From positions 28,164,423 through 28,228,422 of the forward strand of contig NW_022145597.1 of assembly GCF_000002235.5 (NCBI RefSeq): a stretch of 64,000 bases of DNA, written 5' to 3'. A program made the position numbers and the translations under genes. Shown piece after piece: positions 1 to 12,055 of the stretch. The notes under the pieces were generated by a model, which was not told the DNA's origin, did no database searches, and was given only the letters and a program-made list of their open reading frames with translations. The stretch's first letter is position 1. Each line of letters starts with the position of its first letter. Source of the stretch: Strongylocentrotus purpuratus. Its lineage: Eukaryota > Echinodermata > Echinoidea > Camarodonta > Strongylocentrotidae.

Positions 1-975
1 CACATCTAAGGTAAATATCAATGAATTATAAATATTTCTTTCCTGCCAATTTTGAAATCTATTCATCATTTTTGAACCATCGTCTTCGGCTCGTAGTAGT
101 AGAAGATGTAATCGTTCGCACATTGATGGCTGGACTTCAGCTAGACCGAAAACTTCAGTCTCTCTAATCTTCGGTTGTTCCACTGAGACTACGTCTGGCT
201 CCACTAGACCTCCGATTATAGAGACTGAAGATTGTCCTATCGGGACTGTACGGAACCAATGGTTCGGTTCGGCAGGACCGCGATGAATGAGATATGCTAC
301 GAGATTTTCACTCTTTACATCCTCACACATGCTGCAATATGACAATAATTAGAGTCTAATTAAAAATAACATATAAATAGCTTATTTGACTTACGATAGC
401 TTGCTCATTTAGATCCTAAATTAATGATTAATCCGAGAAAGTCTCGTCGTCAACATTATCCGTCTTGGTTTTAGTTGATGAATATTAATTTTTTCTTTTC
501 GAACGTCCAATAGCTACCGTAGCTACATACGAGTCGGCCCAGCTTGACCAACGAACTCCCACGAAACGAGTGCTCTGATTGGCCATTGGCTATGTTTTGG
601 TAGGTGGACCCGGAAATATATCGGCCGCCGGGTAATATTTCGAATGCATGAACGTACTGCTTCGCGGTTCTGAGGTACAAATTGGATAATTCATATAAGT
701 AAGTCCGTAAATTATTTATTTAATATTAAGTTATCAAATTTTGATAACTGTAATTAGGACAAATGACATATCGACCTAATTTACATCTGATTTAGAAATC
801 AGGAAATTAGATCTAAATAAAGAAAATCGGGGGAGAAATGTCGGTAACGAAAAGCTGTTACGCTGTGGCTCTAATCAATGTGCGAACGATTACATCTTCT
901 ACTACTACGAGCCGAAGACGATGGTTCAAAAAAGGAAAGAAATATATATAATTCATTGATATTTACCTTAGATGT
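1..975. mobile_element. Element with inverted terminal repeats, touching the window edge
   Basis: The first bases (CACATCTAAGGTAAATATCA) recur as a reverse complement ending at 975. Homology continues inward to about 130 on the left and 877 on the right, with about 24 extra bases in the left arm (near 48-72). The inner end of both arms holds TTCGCACATTGAT. The interior has a smaller imperfect inverted repeat (about 152-173 against 206-228) and no credible coding sequence. This fits a non-autonomous DNA transposon or foldback element of about 1 kb. The left target duplication lies outside the window, so the exact ends are unproven. Confidence 0.75.
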
Positions 976-2144
976 GTATTCCAATAATTTGATTTCCTCA
1001 TGAGTATTCCTTATTATCAACGATCGAGAAGTTACGAGGTCCAATTAAAATCCATCTTGCAGCGAACACAATCATAGCGCACATCCATGCATGCTACGTA
1101 CGTGTACTAATATTTCTCTCACTCTCTCTCTCTCTCTCTCCCTTTCGCTATACGTAACATACACACTCACTAACCATGTATCATACAACACACACCTTCA
1201 AATCATGGCTTTCATTTCAATTCTCAATTGGAGTATAGACTGCTCACGTAGACTTTTTTTTTTACTGAAATATCTTTTTTAACACTTCTCATACATTACT
1301 GCACGACACTCGTATCTAGTGCTGTGAGAATAAGGTACTAGGGTCTATAAATAAGACTATGCTTTGCGCACGATCTGACCGGAGCTCAGATTATGTCGCA
1401 ATACCCTTTATTTTTGGCGCGAACAATGACGTCACTGTTCACTGTTTTCCTTCTCATTTTGAGATGGATGTAGCTATAGGGCTCAAACCAACGCAAGATT
1501 GACAGAAACATCGTACTCTATCTACTTTCGAATGTTCAGTTTGTAAAAATCTGTATTTAAAAAGATATAATCTTTTTTCTTTATATTTTCTAGTTGTTAG
1601 AAGTGGCAATTGTGAACATCTGAAATGTTGATCTCTATCAAAAGTTCTTTACTCAAAACGGATCCCATATTTTTAGGGTCTACCTTCTGCCAATGAGAAG
1701 GTTTTTAGTGAGCAAACCTCTACGCCCTCTAGGATTTTCTTAGTCGGTGGTGCGAGTGCGTCAAGGTCGTCTGCAACCACAATTATTGGATTAAAAAACG
1801 TCAAAATCTGCAAGATTGTCAACAAATGGTGAAAGACTGTTACAGATCCGTGATTATAGGTATGTTGTGAAATGTATAATTGTATTTTCTTTTCATATTT
1901 TCTTCAATTTTTATTTTTACATCATTTTTTTCCCTTTGCTAATTTTTTGAAGTGGGCGACGAGCGCACAAATCGTAGGTGTAGAAGCCTTACGCCCGGGC
2001 ATTGGCCTCCCTACCTATGTTTCCCACTGTAGGGTTTTCACAAATGCATTTTCAAGGAATAAAACATCTCTAAGAAATAAAATGCCTGACATAGATAGTT
2101 CCGCAATGACTCCACGAGAGAACAACATGCTTCACAATCGAATC
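976..2144. other. Non-coding interval, no gene recognised
   Basis: AT-rich sequence with a (CT)n microsatellite at about 1109-1143. Short open frames are present, but none shows a recognisable domain or convincing splice context. Confidence 0.5.
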
Positions 2145-2450
2145 TCAACACTGCCTGCGTCCGCATGGCATGTTCGGCCGTTTACGACCCCTAGCATGAA
2201 GGCCCCCGAAGGTAGCCCGTCTGGTAGATGTAGTAAACGGGCAGCCAGTCACGGGCATTTCAGTAATTTTTTCATGAAATTTACTAAATACCTTGCCAGA
2301 GAAAATCAAGTTATCCACCGAGTTTTCCGTAGACTGCCTTGCCAACAACTTCGATGCTTGCTTAGAAGTCGCTTGATGAACATTTTGCTGCAAAAGTTTG
2401 CTCGCATTTTCGATTAGTCTGTGTTCCATTTCTACAGCACCAGCCAGCAT
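2145..2450 (-). CDS. Unrecognised open frame of 101 codons
   Basis: This minus-strand frame would encode a hydrophilic, Gln/Ser/Lys-rich N-terminal half (residues about 8-60) that looks helical, followed by a basic Cys-containing tail. I do not recognise a family. A plus-strand frame (1872-2417) overlaps it, and at most one of the two could be real. The local GC content is higher than that of the flanks, which suggests an old coding or transposon fragment. No neighbouring exon with matching phase was found. It may be chance. Confidence 0.15.
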   Translation of the reverse strand: MLAGAVEMEHRLIENASKLLQQNVHQATSKQASKLLARQSTENSVDNLIFSGKVFSKFHEKITEMPVTGCPFTTSTRRATFGGLHARGRKRPNMPCGRRQC

Positions 2451-2950
2451 GCACGCACATTCTACACGTGCAGAGCACTTTTAGTTTAGCAACTATCCAG
2501 TCGTTACATTTCATAAACTTCTTTCGTATTTTGTTCAATATTCTAATTTAGCCACATTTTAAATTGATATGACAAAATTCCATGGGATATCAATTTATTT
2601 ATCAAATAGCCATATGTAAATATTACATTTACAAATAAGATAGAGATATTTCATTTCATTGTTTCATTTTAACAAAAAGTACTTAAGTCTTGAAATAAAC
2701 TAGTTTGAAAGGGAAAGTCCCATAGGGAAGATACGCGAAGCGCTTTGGGAAGTCCATACCTTTCTGATGAAAAGTGCGTTGTTGATTGTAAGATGTTGTC
2801 ATATTCATAAAACTCATAATGAAAAGGTAAACCTTATTTTAACCTTCTATACAAAAGCAAAATATAATTCTTTGAGAAGTGTGGATCAAGTAACCTTCAT
2901 TTAATTTTTTCCCTCTTTGCTTGATTTTATTCAATGGAATATGTATAAGA

Positions 2951-3085
2951 AGAAAGAGAGAGAGAGGAAAGAGATAGGAAGGAGAATTAAGGAGGAAAGA
3001 GGGGGGAAGGAGAAGGGAATGAAGGGATGGGGAAAATAAGATAAAAACAATTAGATAAAATGGGGAACGAAGAAAAGAAAAGTAC
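2951..3085. repeat. Polypurine tract
   Basis: About 130 bases almost entirely of A and G on the plus strand, in irregular GAGA, GGAA and GGGGG blocks. The minus-strand open frame here is a by-product of this composition. A mirror-like polypurine tract of this size can form triplex DNA. Confidence 0.7.
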
Positions 3086-3287
3086 AAGCTATAAAGTATT
3101 GTGAACTATACATTGGCCAATGTTAAATTTATGGGTCAAACTAGCCTGTCAGGTATACGAGAGTGATCTTTGTTTAATGTATATACATATAAACATATTT
3201 TGTTTGTTTCTTTATTTCATTATAAAGGCATAATACACAAATTTAGAAGATTATCGTACGTTTACCAAGAGATGATATCACACAGTG

Positions 3288-3318
3288 TCAGAAAAAAATG
3301 TGTCACATTTTTTTCTGA
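3288..3318. repeat. Perfect 15-bp hairpin with a 1-base loop
   Basis: TCAGAAAAAAATGTG at 3288-3302 is followed by one T and then by its exact reverse complement at 3304-3318. There is no gene close enough to call it a terminator. It may be an element end or a chance palindrome. Confidence 0.8.
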
Positions 3319-4454
3319 TAATTTATGACATATAATCTTAGTGTATATGAAATATAAAGTGAAGTCTCGGGGTTTCTCACCGTTGAAAGGTATGTGGAAG
3401 GCGAGGTCTGATTTGTGTGCAACTTCGTCTCCATAATGCCTTACATGATGAATATTGGAGATGAAGTGACAACATTGAGAGAATTTTTTTTTCTCTCTTT
3501 TTTTTTTCTTTTTCAGGCTAAGGTTTTTTTTGCCAGAGGTTTTTCATTAATTGTTTTAACCAAAACAATGATTATTATATTATTATTATAATGGTTTATT
3601 TATTCAAAAAATCACATTGCAGCCCAAAGGCTGAATTGCACGATTTTTTTTTACAAATCTTTGACATAAAACAGATTATAATGAACATTGTAAAAAGCAT
3701 TATACAAAATAATAACTGCATACAAAATTAGTAACGCAATAATATTCAACTAATCAATAAACCGAAATAGCTAGGATTATCAAATGGTATAAAGGCACAT
3801 AGATTGATAGAAGATCAGATTGAGAGGGGGAGAGAGAGAATCAAGAAGGGAGAGAAAAAAGGTGGGAGTCAGAGAGGAAGAACTAGTGTTGGAAGAAAAA
3901 ATACCATAAGGTAAAAACTAAGAATCAGGAGTAACGAAAGCCAGAAATAAGGCTCTAGGTATGTGTTTTTGAATGCTTCATCGTCAGATGAGAGAGCAAA
4001 CCAGGTACAACGAATACATGATATGTTGATATGTGAATATTGTTAAATTAAAATACAATTCATCATTTGAAAAGGTTGTATGCTTAAAATAATACTTAAA
4101 AGTGATTTGAGATAAATTATACTTGTACACTATACAGAGTCCAAATAGATACAATTAGGCTATTATTTACATTTAAAACATCATATATATATATACGTAG
4201 AATGTAGGATGCGAGGAATTAGGCAATATAAATGATAATATTTTAATAAGATTGTCGTGACAAGGGCTGTTGGTTTCAGTTCTTTTTTCGAAGCTTTGCC
4301 ACTTGCGGAATAAAGGGGTTAAGTATGTGTAGGAGTGAGGTTTCCAAAATATTTCAATGGTGCCAGGTGGTGGTGTTTATTGAGGGGGCTAAAATGCTTG
4401 GGGACCGGTCCGGATACATTCCCTGTTATTATTTCGAATTGCCAGTAGTGCTTC

Positions 4455-4835
4455 ATCATTTTGTTCATCATTTTGTGACGCATGATATGCAAATTATATA
4501 ACTTGGTATTTAAACAAAAAATGGTAGCAAGATTTGTATTACAACTCTTGGCATGCCTGAAGTGAGAAGAAACATTTCCTTCAAAACATGAGTATACAGT
4601 ACATTGACTATTTCTTTATTTTGTAACGCATGTCTATTGTATATGTAAATTCAGATAGAGGGGTAAATGTATCAATGGTCTGTTGGGGATCTGTTCTCTT
4701 TCAAGATATTTAAGTACTTTGTTTGTAACGCCTATTTATGCAAAACACAATGTCTGGGTGGCGAATTAAGGCTCTTGGTATTACAATGAGCTTTATTGCA
4801 AGGTACTTTCCATAAACCTTTGTAAACATAGCATT
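4455..4835 (+). repeat. Dispersed repeat, copy 1
   Basis: This segment is an imperfect direct copy of about 6945-7300. Shared landmarks are GCATGATATGCAAATTATAT-like sequence, AGTGAGAAGA, ACATTTCCTTCA and a run ending in ATGTAAATTCA. No coding capacity is seen. It is probably an old transposon or duplicated spacer. Confidence 0.65.
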
Positions 4836-6944
4836 ACAAATAGGCCAGTTTCGTAATGTATTCAGAGACCTTTAAATCGCATTACGTAATCGGAGGGTCG
4901 GACAAGCAAAGAACTCGCGGTGCGTAGCAGACTACACTTTGCGTGCATACCATGACTGTGTTCGCTAGGTGTGATCGTATCGTTTGTTTTCGCTATTTTG
5001 AGAGAGAGAGAGAGAGAAGAAAAGGGAGGCAGTTTCAAACTTGAATAATAAATATATTTGAGATGTGATTTTGTTCTTCATACTTTTGATCTTTAAAATC
5101 GCTGAGTCTTAGGCAAGAATAATAGAAAAGCATTGCTGGTACAGAACTAGCGATTCACATCTTGCAGCTTAACCTGTTCGGCCAAGTCCCCGGTACAGGC
5201 AGCGCACGATACCCCCTCAAAAAGAAGAAAAACGAGGTCGATGATACAAGCGATATTGGCTTGAAAGCCAGTGATGAAACAGAAAGCGAAGCACCAAAAT
5301 ATAAGTTAGCTAGCCGATATCGGTAATTTCCATTCAATTTTGCATTTACCTTAGCTTGAATCTGAGTACAAATTAGGACGTAGAAATGAAAGAAGTGATG
5401 AACTATTTTCCACTCGTTCGCACACACAGTCACCTCTGCTTGCAGAAGCGTGCGCGCGTACCACGTGTTCGTGTTCGTGTAGGCGCGATTCACATTTTCA
5501 AAATGGAAACAATTTTACGGATTAAAAAAATGTTTGTGAAACGCCTCGATACGGACTATTTCAAGGCGGACGAGAAACGGCTAACGAGAAGCAAGCACTG
5601 ACCGCAGAATCAATATTATTAACAAAAGCAACGAGAAATAATGACAATAAAGGTAATAATATAATATACCGGTATAAGGTCTTTGTTAATAAAATAATAT
5701 TTATAAAATAATATCGTCCGATGACAGAGAGCTAGAATAAGAATGATGAATAATGATAAACAAATAATTTTGAACGGAAAAAAGGAAGAAAAACAATGAA
5801 CAAGGAAAAAGAATGATAGAGCAATGGAAAAAGGGAATAATAAAAGTAATAAAAAAAAAACTTATGATGGCAAGGAAGAAGAATCAGGATGATGAATAAT
5901 TTTATTGTTTAGAATAAGATTAGGAATTAAGTTTGATTTTCATAAAATAAAAGTTAATGTATTAGACTACAATTATTATGCCGGACCTTCGTTATTCAAC
6001 TTCAAGAAGCAATTATTATTATTTAAAAAAAAACATTGAAAAATAAAACTGTTATTACATTTTCTATTAGATCTAGTCTAGACTTCTACTTTTTATTTGT
6101 TTATTATTTATATATTTTTTCTTTTTGTTCAAGTTGGTATGTTCTGTCTTTTTGCGTCGGTTTGACCTGTATAATCTAGTCACAAGTCGCTATCATAAGC
6201 TGCCGAGAGCTAACTAGAGGGAGGATTGTACTCGAGCTTCTCCAGGCCACATAATCTATGGCCATCGGCAAATATCAATCGAAAGTCTTCAAAACTCTTA
6301 AAAGCCTTCAGTTTTCGACGATCATAAATGCATGGTCCGCCATATTCTCTACTAGATAATTGAATACGTCATAGGTCCCAAAGTCAGGAATATCGTCAAA
6401 CTTAAGGGAGGTATGTAACTAGTTCACTTAACGAAAATCCTGCCCGTTGTAATTTCCCCATACAGTCACGTCTACCGAGTGACACGGACCCCGCAGGTCA
6501 GGGGCTACGGGCAGGCTAGTCCGCTACTGCGGACGCTAATTTAACGAGTCTTTTCTCGGGTGTATACCGTAGTCGAAACTCCTCTTTTTCTTAGAAAATA
6601 TTGCAGCTGCTTGAAACTCAGCTTGATGAATGGCAAGTTGGAAGACATTTCCGGCCAAAACAGAAATTCATATATTTACACGCAGTTTTGATAGAAAGAT
6701 ATGAATGCAATTTAACGGCAAGAACCGACAGTCTAATACACAATGCACAGATTCAAAATGGTGATTTGACAAAGCTTGTCGGGCTTGGTTACAGTAACCG
6801 CGCATTACGTAACCGCCGAAACTGGCCTATTCAATTGCAAGGCCACGTTTGAATTGAAAGGGTTCTCGGAATGGCGGTAATGGTTTGAATTCAGGTGTCG
6901 GAAACGCCCTTTCTTTTAGGGTATGCAATTATGATTGGTGAGAG
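4836..6944. other. AT-rich interval, no recognised gene
   Basis: Includes a (GA)n tract at about 4999-5016 and two overlapping open frames on opposite strands near 5155-5601 that resemble no family I know. The stretch 5640-6130 is very rich in AATAATA and polyA. The open frame at 6601-6852 is likewise unrecognised. Confidence 0.45.
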
Positions 6945-7300
6945 GGCCTGTCCGTTCATCATTTGTAACTCATGATATGCAAATTATATAACTTGGTATA
7001 ATGGTATAAAATGGCAGCAGGATTGTATTACAATCCTAAGCACGCCTTAAGTGAGAAGAGACATTTCCTTCACGAAGTGCTTATACAGTATATCGACTAT
7101 TTCATTATTTTCAAACACAGTCTATGTAAATTCAAATAGGTGGGTAGATGTTTGGATGCTCTTTTGAACGTCCGCTTTCTTTCACGATGTCTATTATAAC
7201 CCCTTTATACAATGCCATAGTATCTGGGTAACGACGGCTTTTATATTACAATGAGCTTGATTTCAAAGTACTATTCAAATAACATAGTAAACATTGCATT
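6945..7300 (+). repeat. Dispersed repeat, copy 2
   Basis: Direct imperfect copy of 4455-4835. The flanking piece 6885-6950 (GTCGGAAACGCCCTTT followed by a GATTGGTGAG string) reappears near 7610-7710, so the repeated unit is larger than the best-conserved core and at least one more partial copy follows. Confidence 0.65.
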
Positions 7301-8640
7301 ACACATTCAAATGCAAAGCCATGTCTGAATTGAGTAGGACCTTTACTTTCATGTGTTGCTATCGATAACGCAATCTTATGTAAATTCACATAATTTATCT
7401 AAATGACTGATACAAATTTTTTCTGTAAAGTGAAAACAATTCGGGAATCCAGATAGTGGTCCTATCTGCTCACCCAGCCAAAACTATTTTTTTTAAAGTC
7501 AGGTGGTGGTGTGATATTTTGAGAGGGAGGAACGTGTTGGGATCCGGAGATCCGGTATGCATGCTTGCCTATCATTATGTCGGGCTAACGTTTGGTGTTC
7601 TTTCGAGTTGTCGGAAACGCCCTTTATTAGGTTTATTTTTAGGAAGTGCATACAAATTACGATCAGGTGCGTGAGCCGGTCTATTCATTGATTGGTGAGG
7701 CATTTTATGTAAATAGAACTTGGTAAATGATAGCAATTCTTTATTATAAGAGCAATAACCGTCGTGCACTTTGAATAGGTATAGCACACCAAAAATAAGT
7801 ACAACAAACACATGTTATTTGATGATTGCAAATGATCAAGCTTTATGAAAACTTCAAAAAACAAAAAACAGAATTGAAATCGGTCAATGCGTTGTAATTT
7901 TATACCATTTTTTTTTTATATCGCAAAATTACCGAAAAACCTGCCAGAAATGGTAAAATTGGCAAAAATGGCAAAATTCGACAAAGTTGACAACTCAATT
8001 CATCACTTTCTTGGACACAAATAATAAATTAAATTATCAGACACTAAAATATGATCTTTGTGGTAAAAAATACAAAAAAGAAAATTCATATATCTACTAC
8101 CGTTTTGAAAACAGAAGCAAACAAAATAAGTCATTTTTGCCACTTTTGCGAATCTGCAGATAATTTATGAAAAAAATTTGAAAAATAACTAAGTCCGTTT
8201 TTGAGGATTTATGACGATTTTCCGAGAAATCATTCAATTCAACAGGCCATAACATTCCACAGGGACTGAATTTCAGAGAAAAAGAAAATTTGGTGACCCC
8301 AGTACAGTTGTGGCTACCTTGAGTGTAAATAACAAATTGATTTAATGAGTGAAATATATGAGGATATTGCATTTTTGTAGGGGAGTTTTATACATTGAAG
8401 TGCATTTTCACCACGCAGAATAACAGTCAATGGGCGATCAGCGGGCCATGTCACACATGGCTGAAAAGACAATATTCTAATCAATAATTTAACATATTTT
8501 CTACATGCTTATAACAATGAAACTACACAGAATTGTAGTTAAAGGTATGCTTGAAAGACATGTGAAATAAAAATTTAAAAATATTGTTCAGTTTTTTTAA
8601 AATAAATTTACGAAAATTCCTATTTCTACCAACTGACTGC
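7301..8640. other. Partial repeat then AT-rich interval, no gene recognised
   Basis: The first part (about 7500-7740) carries a third partial copy of the 4.4/6.9-kb repeat. The rest is AT-rich with short GGCAAAAATGGCAAAA iterations near 7950-7975. The minus-strand open frame at 8097-8372 has no recognisable motif. Confidence 0.4.
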
Positions 8641-8735
8641 TGTTGTGTGTGTGTATGTGCATGGGGCAGCTAGACTATGTGCACAGGCAGTGTGATCACC
8701 CTACTTTGAAGGCATTTGCGGTCTTAAACAAGAAC

Positions 8736-9123
8736 CCCGGCCCCCCCACTCAATGTTATTTAGGGTACGCATATGCTCGTACCCTATTTTTGAAAGCACC
8801 CCCTATCTGAGGACTGCCAACATTTCCGAACCCCCCTTTCGCGGGCTTTTCGCGGGCTTTTTCTGCTTTGGAGACCCCCCTAAATCAGGAAAAATGCTCA
8901 ATGTACCCCCCTAAATTCGGAATAATTTCTCAGGAGTCCAAAGAGATGAGAGAAAAAAAGAAAAACATCCCCTTTTTAAAGAAATCTCCGGGTGAAAAGT
9001 CAAATACACCCCTTTTTTTACAATTCTCGGGCCGGACTTTGTCGCACGAAAAGTACCCCTTTACCGGACATTTTGGCAACACGCATGCGGTCATTCCGAC
9101 CTCTGAGTGGGGGGGGGGCCGGG
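8736..9123. mobile_element. MITE M1, copy 1 (388 bp, 8-bp target duplication)
   Basis: Bounded by inverted ends CCCGGCCCCCCCACTCA (left) and its complement ending CCGGG (right), flanked by ACAAGAAC at 8728-8735 and 9124-9131. The interior is about 95% identical to 47489-47874. The 8-bp duplication is typical of hAT transposons, but the GC-rich terminus is not one I can assign to a named family. Open frames inside are only by-products. Confidence 0.9.
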
Positions 9124-9177
9124 ACAAGAACTCATTATTATTATCCGTTTAATTGAATTGTTCCATGTACTTGAAAG

Positions 9178-9987
9178 CAAGCGCGGCGCCACAGGGAGTG
9201 GAGGGGGGCGGCCGCCCCCTATTATTTTGAAAAAGGGAAGAGGAAGGTAAGAAGAAAGAGGAAAAGGAGAAGGAAAAGGAAAGGAAAAGAAGGAGAAGAA
9301 AGGAAAAGAATGAGAATAAAAGAAAAGGAGAGGGACGAGGAGGAGAAAGGCCAGGAGAAAGATAACTATAAAACTGATATGACGTAAGGGAGGGCCAGGG
9401 AGAGGGGTAAAAATAAAGAAAGAGAAAACAAGAAAAAGAAAGAAAAAGCCAGCCAAATCAGGCGATCAGATATAGACGCGTCATTGTTACATTCACATTT
9501 ACCGGAAGTTCAAACATTGGTTTACAATGAGAAACCTTTCGCCAACTGACAGAAATCAAATTAATCCCTTGTATCTCCTAACCTTATGGCTGATTGTTCA
9601 ATGGAAACGACAAATTCATCTATAACAACCCTTCTGAAAAATATGGTGACCCCCCCCCCCCCCCACCCATGCCTTCTTGTTTCTGTTAGTTGAACTTAAG
9701 ACAGTTTTCGTGATTTGGCCAAATTATTATGCACCAAATCGAGCCATTTATGCATCAATTTAAAAAAAATCTTCAACTTCTGAGGGGGAACATCCCCCGT
9801 CAGACACCCCCTGCGTTCTTGTTCTTGGTAGTTGAACTTAAGACTGTTTTCTTTTTAATTTGGCAAAAAATTATAATCGAGCCATTTATGCATCAATTTA
9901 AAAAAAATTCTTCGGAGGGGGCCAGATCCCCCTCAGACACCCCCTGCCTGGCGCGCCCATTCGCCCCCTAACCTGGAGCCGCCCCTG
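9178..9987. mobile_element. hAT-like non-autonomous element (810 bp)
   Basis: Flanked by the 8-bp direct repeat CTTGAAAG (9170-9177 and 9988-9995), which restores a continuous FB-A arm when the element is removed. The right end reads, on the minus strand, CAGGGGCGGCTCCAGG, a classic hAT terminus. The left end CAAGCGCGGCGCCA is a diverged match. The interior has a purine tract (about 9228-9450) and a tandem imperfect duplication (about 9680-9790 and 9830-9930, sharing GAGCCATTTATGCATCAATT). No transposase is present. Confidence 0.85.
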
Positions 9988-10139
9988 CTTGAAAGCCATT
10001 ACATTTTATTGCGCAAAAGTTCAGGGACCAATTCCAGAGACTGGGGTAATAAGAAATTCATTGAAACAAGTTACGACTGTTTTCATGTTCCCATAGAAAT
10101 AAGAGCTCTCCGCTTTTGAAACGTCGTTTCATTTTGATC

Positions 10140-11140
10140 CATAAAGCCCATATCATTTCGTCGCCTTTTTTACGAACCGGCACAAGCCACCGAAATCCCT
10201 TCAAAATGTAGTTTTTATTTTTTTTGCATTTTTAGCATAAGTTATCAACAATCTTTCATCTCACCAAATTTCAGCATCCAAAACGCTTTAGTTTTTGAGA
10301 TATCCATGGTAACATAAACGAGTAAAACGACACAGACGCCAAAAAAGGCAAATCATATTTTCACGAACTGGCATAGTCGTCCGTGCCGGTGTGACCGCGC
10401 CGTTTGTCCTACCAGTTTCGTTTGTCCGTCGGACATAACATGCGGGTTTTCTGCTCGCACCGATCGTCCGAGGGAAGATCCGTGCGGTTTGCTTTCCGCA
10501 CAGTCTGTCCTCATATTGTTTTACGTGTATATTTGATAAAAGGAAGCAACTCGGTAAATCATGTGGTAGACATTTTTTCTAGAAATTACATAATAATAAC
10601 TCTCTACAATTTTTTTAAAGCAAATGGGCCAGTCCTTTTGAAAGTAGAAGTGAATATTTTATTTAAAACCTTTATTCTATGAATATCGGCCCCACAACTG
10701 TTGTAATCGATTATACTTTTGTACGTGGCTTTGTTCTTCAATGAGCATCCGGGGGCCAGCCTTAGGGCACAAGGTGGGGTCCAGGGGGCAGAGCCCCCGG
10801 AAGCTCAGGGGTATGGGCATTTAATTACGGTCACATGAGCATACTTTCTTTTCTATTTCTTTCTATTTAATTATCTTTAATATACTTTTTCAAAAGTGTG
10901 GGGGGGGGGGGGGGGGGGGGCTTGAGCCGCCGTTCCACATGACCTGAAAAGTATTGTTTCCCTGATCCGTATATAGGACAAGGCCCTGGGGCAGCTAGCC
11001 ATAATCCGATATTTGGGTCGTTTTCCGGTCAGAACTAGCCCTAACTATCATTTCAGGATTTTGTTTCAAAACCTGAGACAAAGTTACCCAATCCCTTTAA
11101 GTTTCGAAAAGTAAACTTCATTGACCGTATAAAGGCTTAG
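10140..11140. other. Non-coding interval with a 21-base G run
   Basis: No gene recognised. It contains a GC-rich block at about 10745-10810 (a stretch with GGGGGCAGAGCCCCCGG, itself a palindrome) and a run of 21 G at 10900-10920. The 92-codon plus-strand frame at 10404-10682 shows no motif and has weak coding character. Confidence 0.4.
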
Positions 11141-11144
11141 GAAC

Positions 11145-11805
11145 CGGGGGGGGGGGGGCTTGGGGGCTCAGATATCATTGAGCCCCCCAATATTTTTTGC
11201 GGGGCTTATAGATATCATTAAGCCCCCCCAATTTGTTGGTGGGGCTTAGATATCATTGAGTCCTTAGGGGCTAAGATACCATTGAGCCCCCAATATTTAA
11301 GTGGTGCTCAGATATCATTGAGCCGCCCCCGATACTTATTGCGGGGCTCGGATATCATTAACCCCCCCCCCCCTCTCCCCAATCATTATATTCTAAGCAT
11401 GAAACTCATGTATACCTATAATCTACAGGCTTACCATTCAAATATAAACATTTTATAAATATTTATTTGGGGAGGAGGGGGGGGGGGGGGTGGGGCTCAG
11501 ACATCGGATCTCGCATATCATTGACCCCAAAAATATATTTGGTGGATCTCGGATATCATTGAAACCCCCAAATATTTTGGCGGGACTCTGATATCATTGA
11601 GCGCCCCCCCCCCATATTTTGGTGGGGCTCAGATATCTTTGAGCCCCCCCCCCCATATGTTGGTGGGGCTCAGATATCACCCAATTGTTTTTTGTGGGGC
11701 TCGGATAACATCACGGAGCCCCCCCCCCGATATTTTGTGAGGGGCTCGGATATCATTGAGCCCCCTCCCCGCATATTTTGGCCGTGCTCGGTTATCATTA
11801 TCATT
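11145..11805. repeat. Hairpin minisatellite, about 38-45-bp units
   Basis: About 13 degenerate units of the form GGGGCTCAGATATCATTGAG followed by a C run and AATATTTTGGT. In each unit GGGGCTCA and TGAGCCCC are inverted around GATATCAT, so a single unit can fold into a short hairpin. An unrelated AT-rich piece at about 11380-11465 interrupts the array. C/G run lengths differ from unit to unit. Confidence 0.85.
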
Positions 11806-12002
11806 ATAGATTGGTGCACATCATTATGCTTGATCATCCTCTCCTATCTGTTTGTTTTCATTCCTCTTTTAGTCATCTTTTATTTGCTACCTATTTGATA
11901 AATACCTATATATGCAAAATAAACCCTGGAGGTTTAAAGTTATAAAGTCCAGGGCAGTTCAACACACGCAATCATGAAATAAGGATGTCTTCATCGAAGT
12001 GT

Positions 12003-12050
12003 CTCTGTAAGTTTAGAACCACGACCTGTGCCTACCCGCTCAGGCCACTC
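12003..12050 (-). repeat. Degenerate tRNA-like SINE head
   Basis: On the minus strand there is an A-box-like TGGCCTGAGCGGGTAGGC followed closely by a B-box-like GTGGTTCTAAAC. The spacing is too short for a functional tRNA, so this would be a decayed tRNA-derived SINE promoter. The call rests only on these two motifs. Confidence 0.3.
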
Positions 12051-12055
12051 TACAT

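Larger units (their letters stand above)
8690..10133 (+). mobile_element. Left arm of foldback element FB-A, broken by two insertions
   Basis: The pieces 8690-8735, 9124-9177 and 9988-10133 join to one sequence homologous to the left arms at about 30.7-31.0 and 57.9-58.3 kb. Landmarks are GGCATTTGCGGTCTTAAACA, then CTTGAAAG, then CATTACATTTTATTG and ACGACTGTTTTCATGTTCCC. The reverse complement of this arm forms the right arm in the three longer copies. Here only the left arm survives, and it has received two small DNA transposons, each with an 8-bp target duplication. Confidence 0.75.

Noticed and set aside
9228..9456. Minus-strand open frame rich in Phe/Leu/Pro (121 codons)
   Set aside because: It is the complement of a polypurine tract inside a hAT-like element, so the peptide is low complexity.
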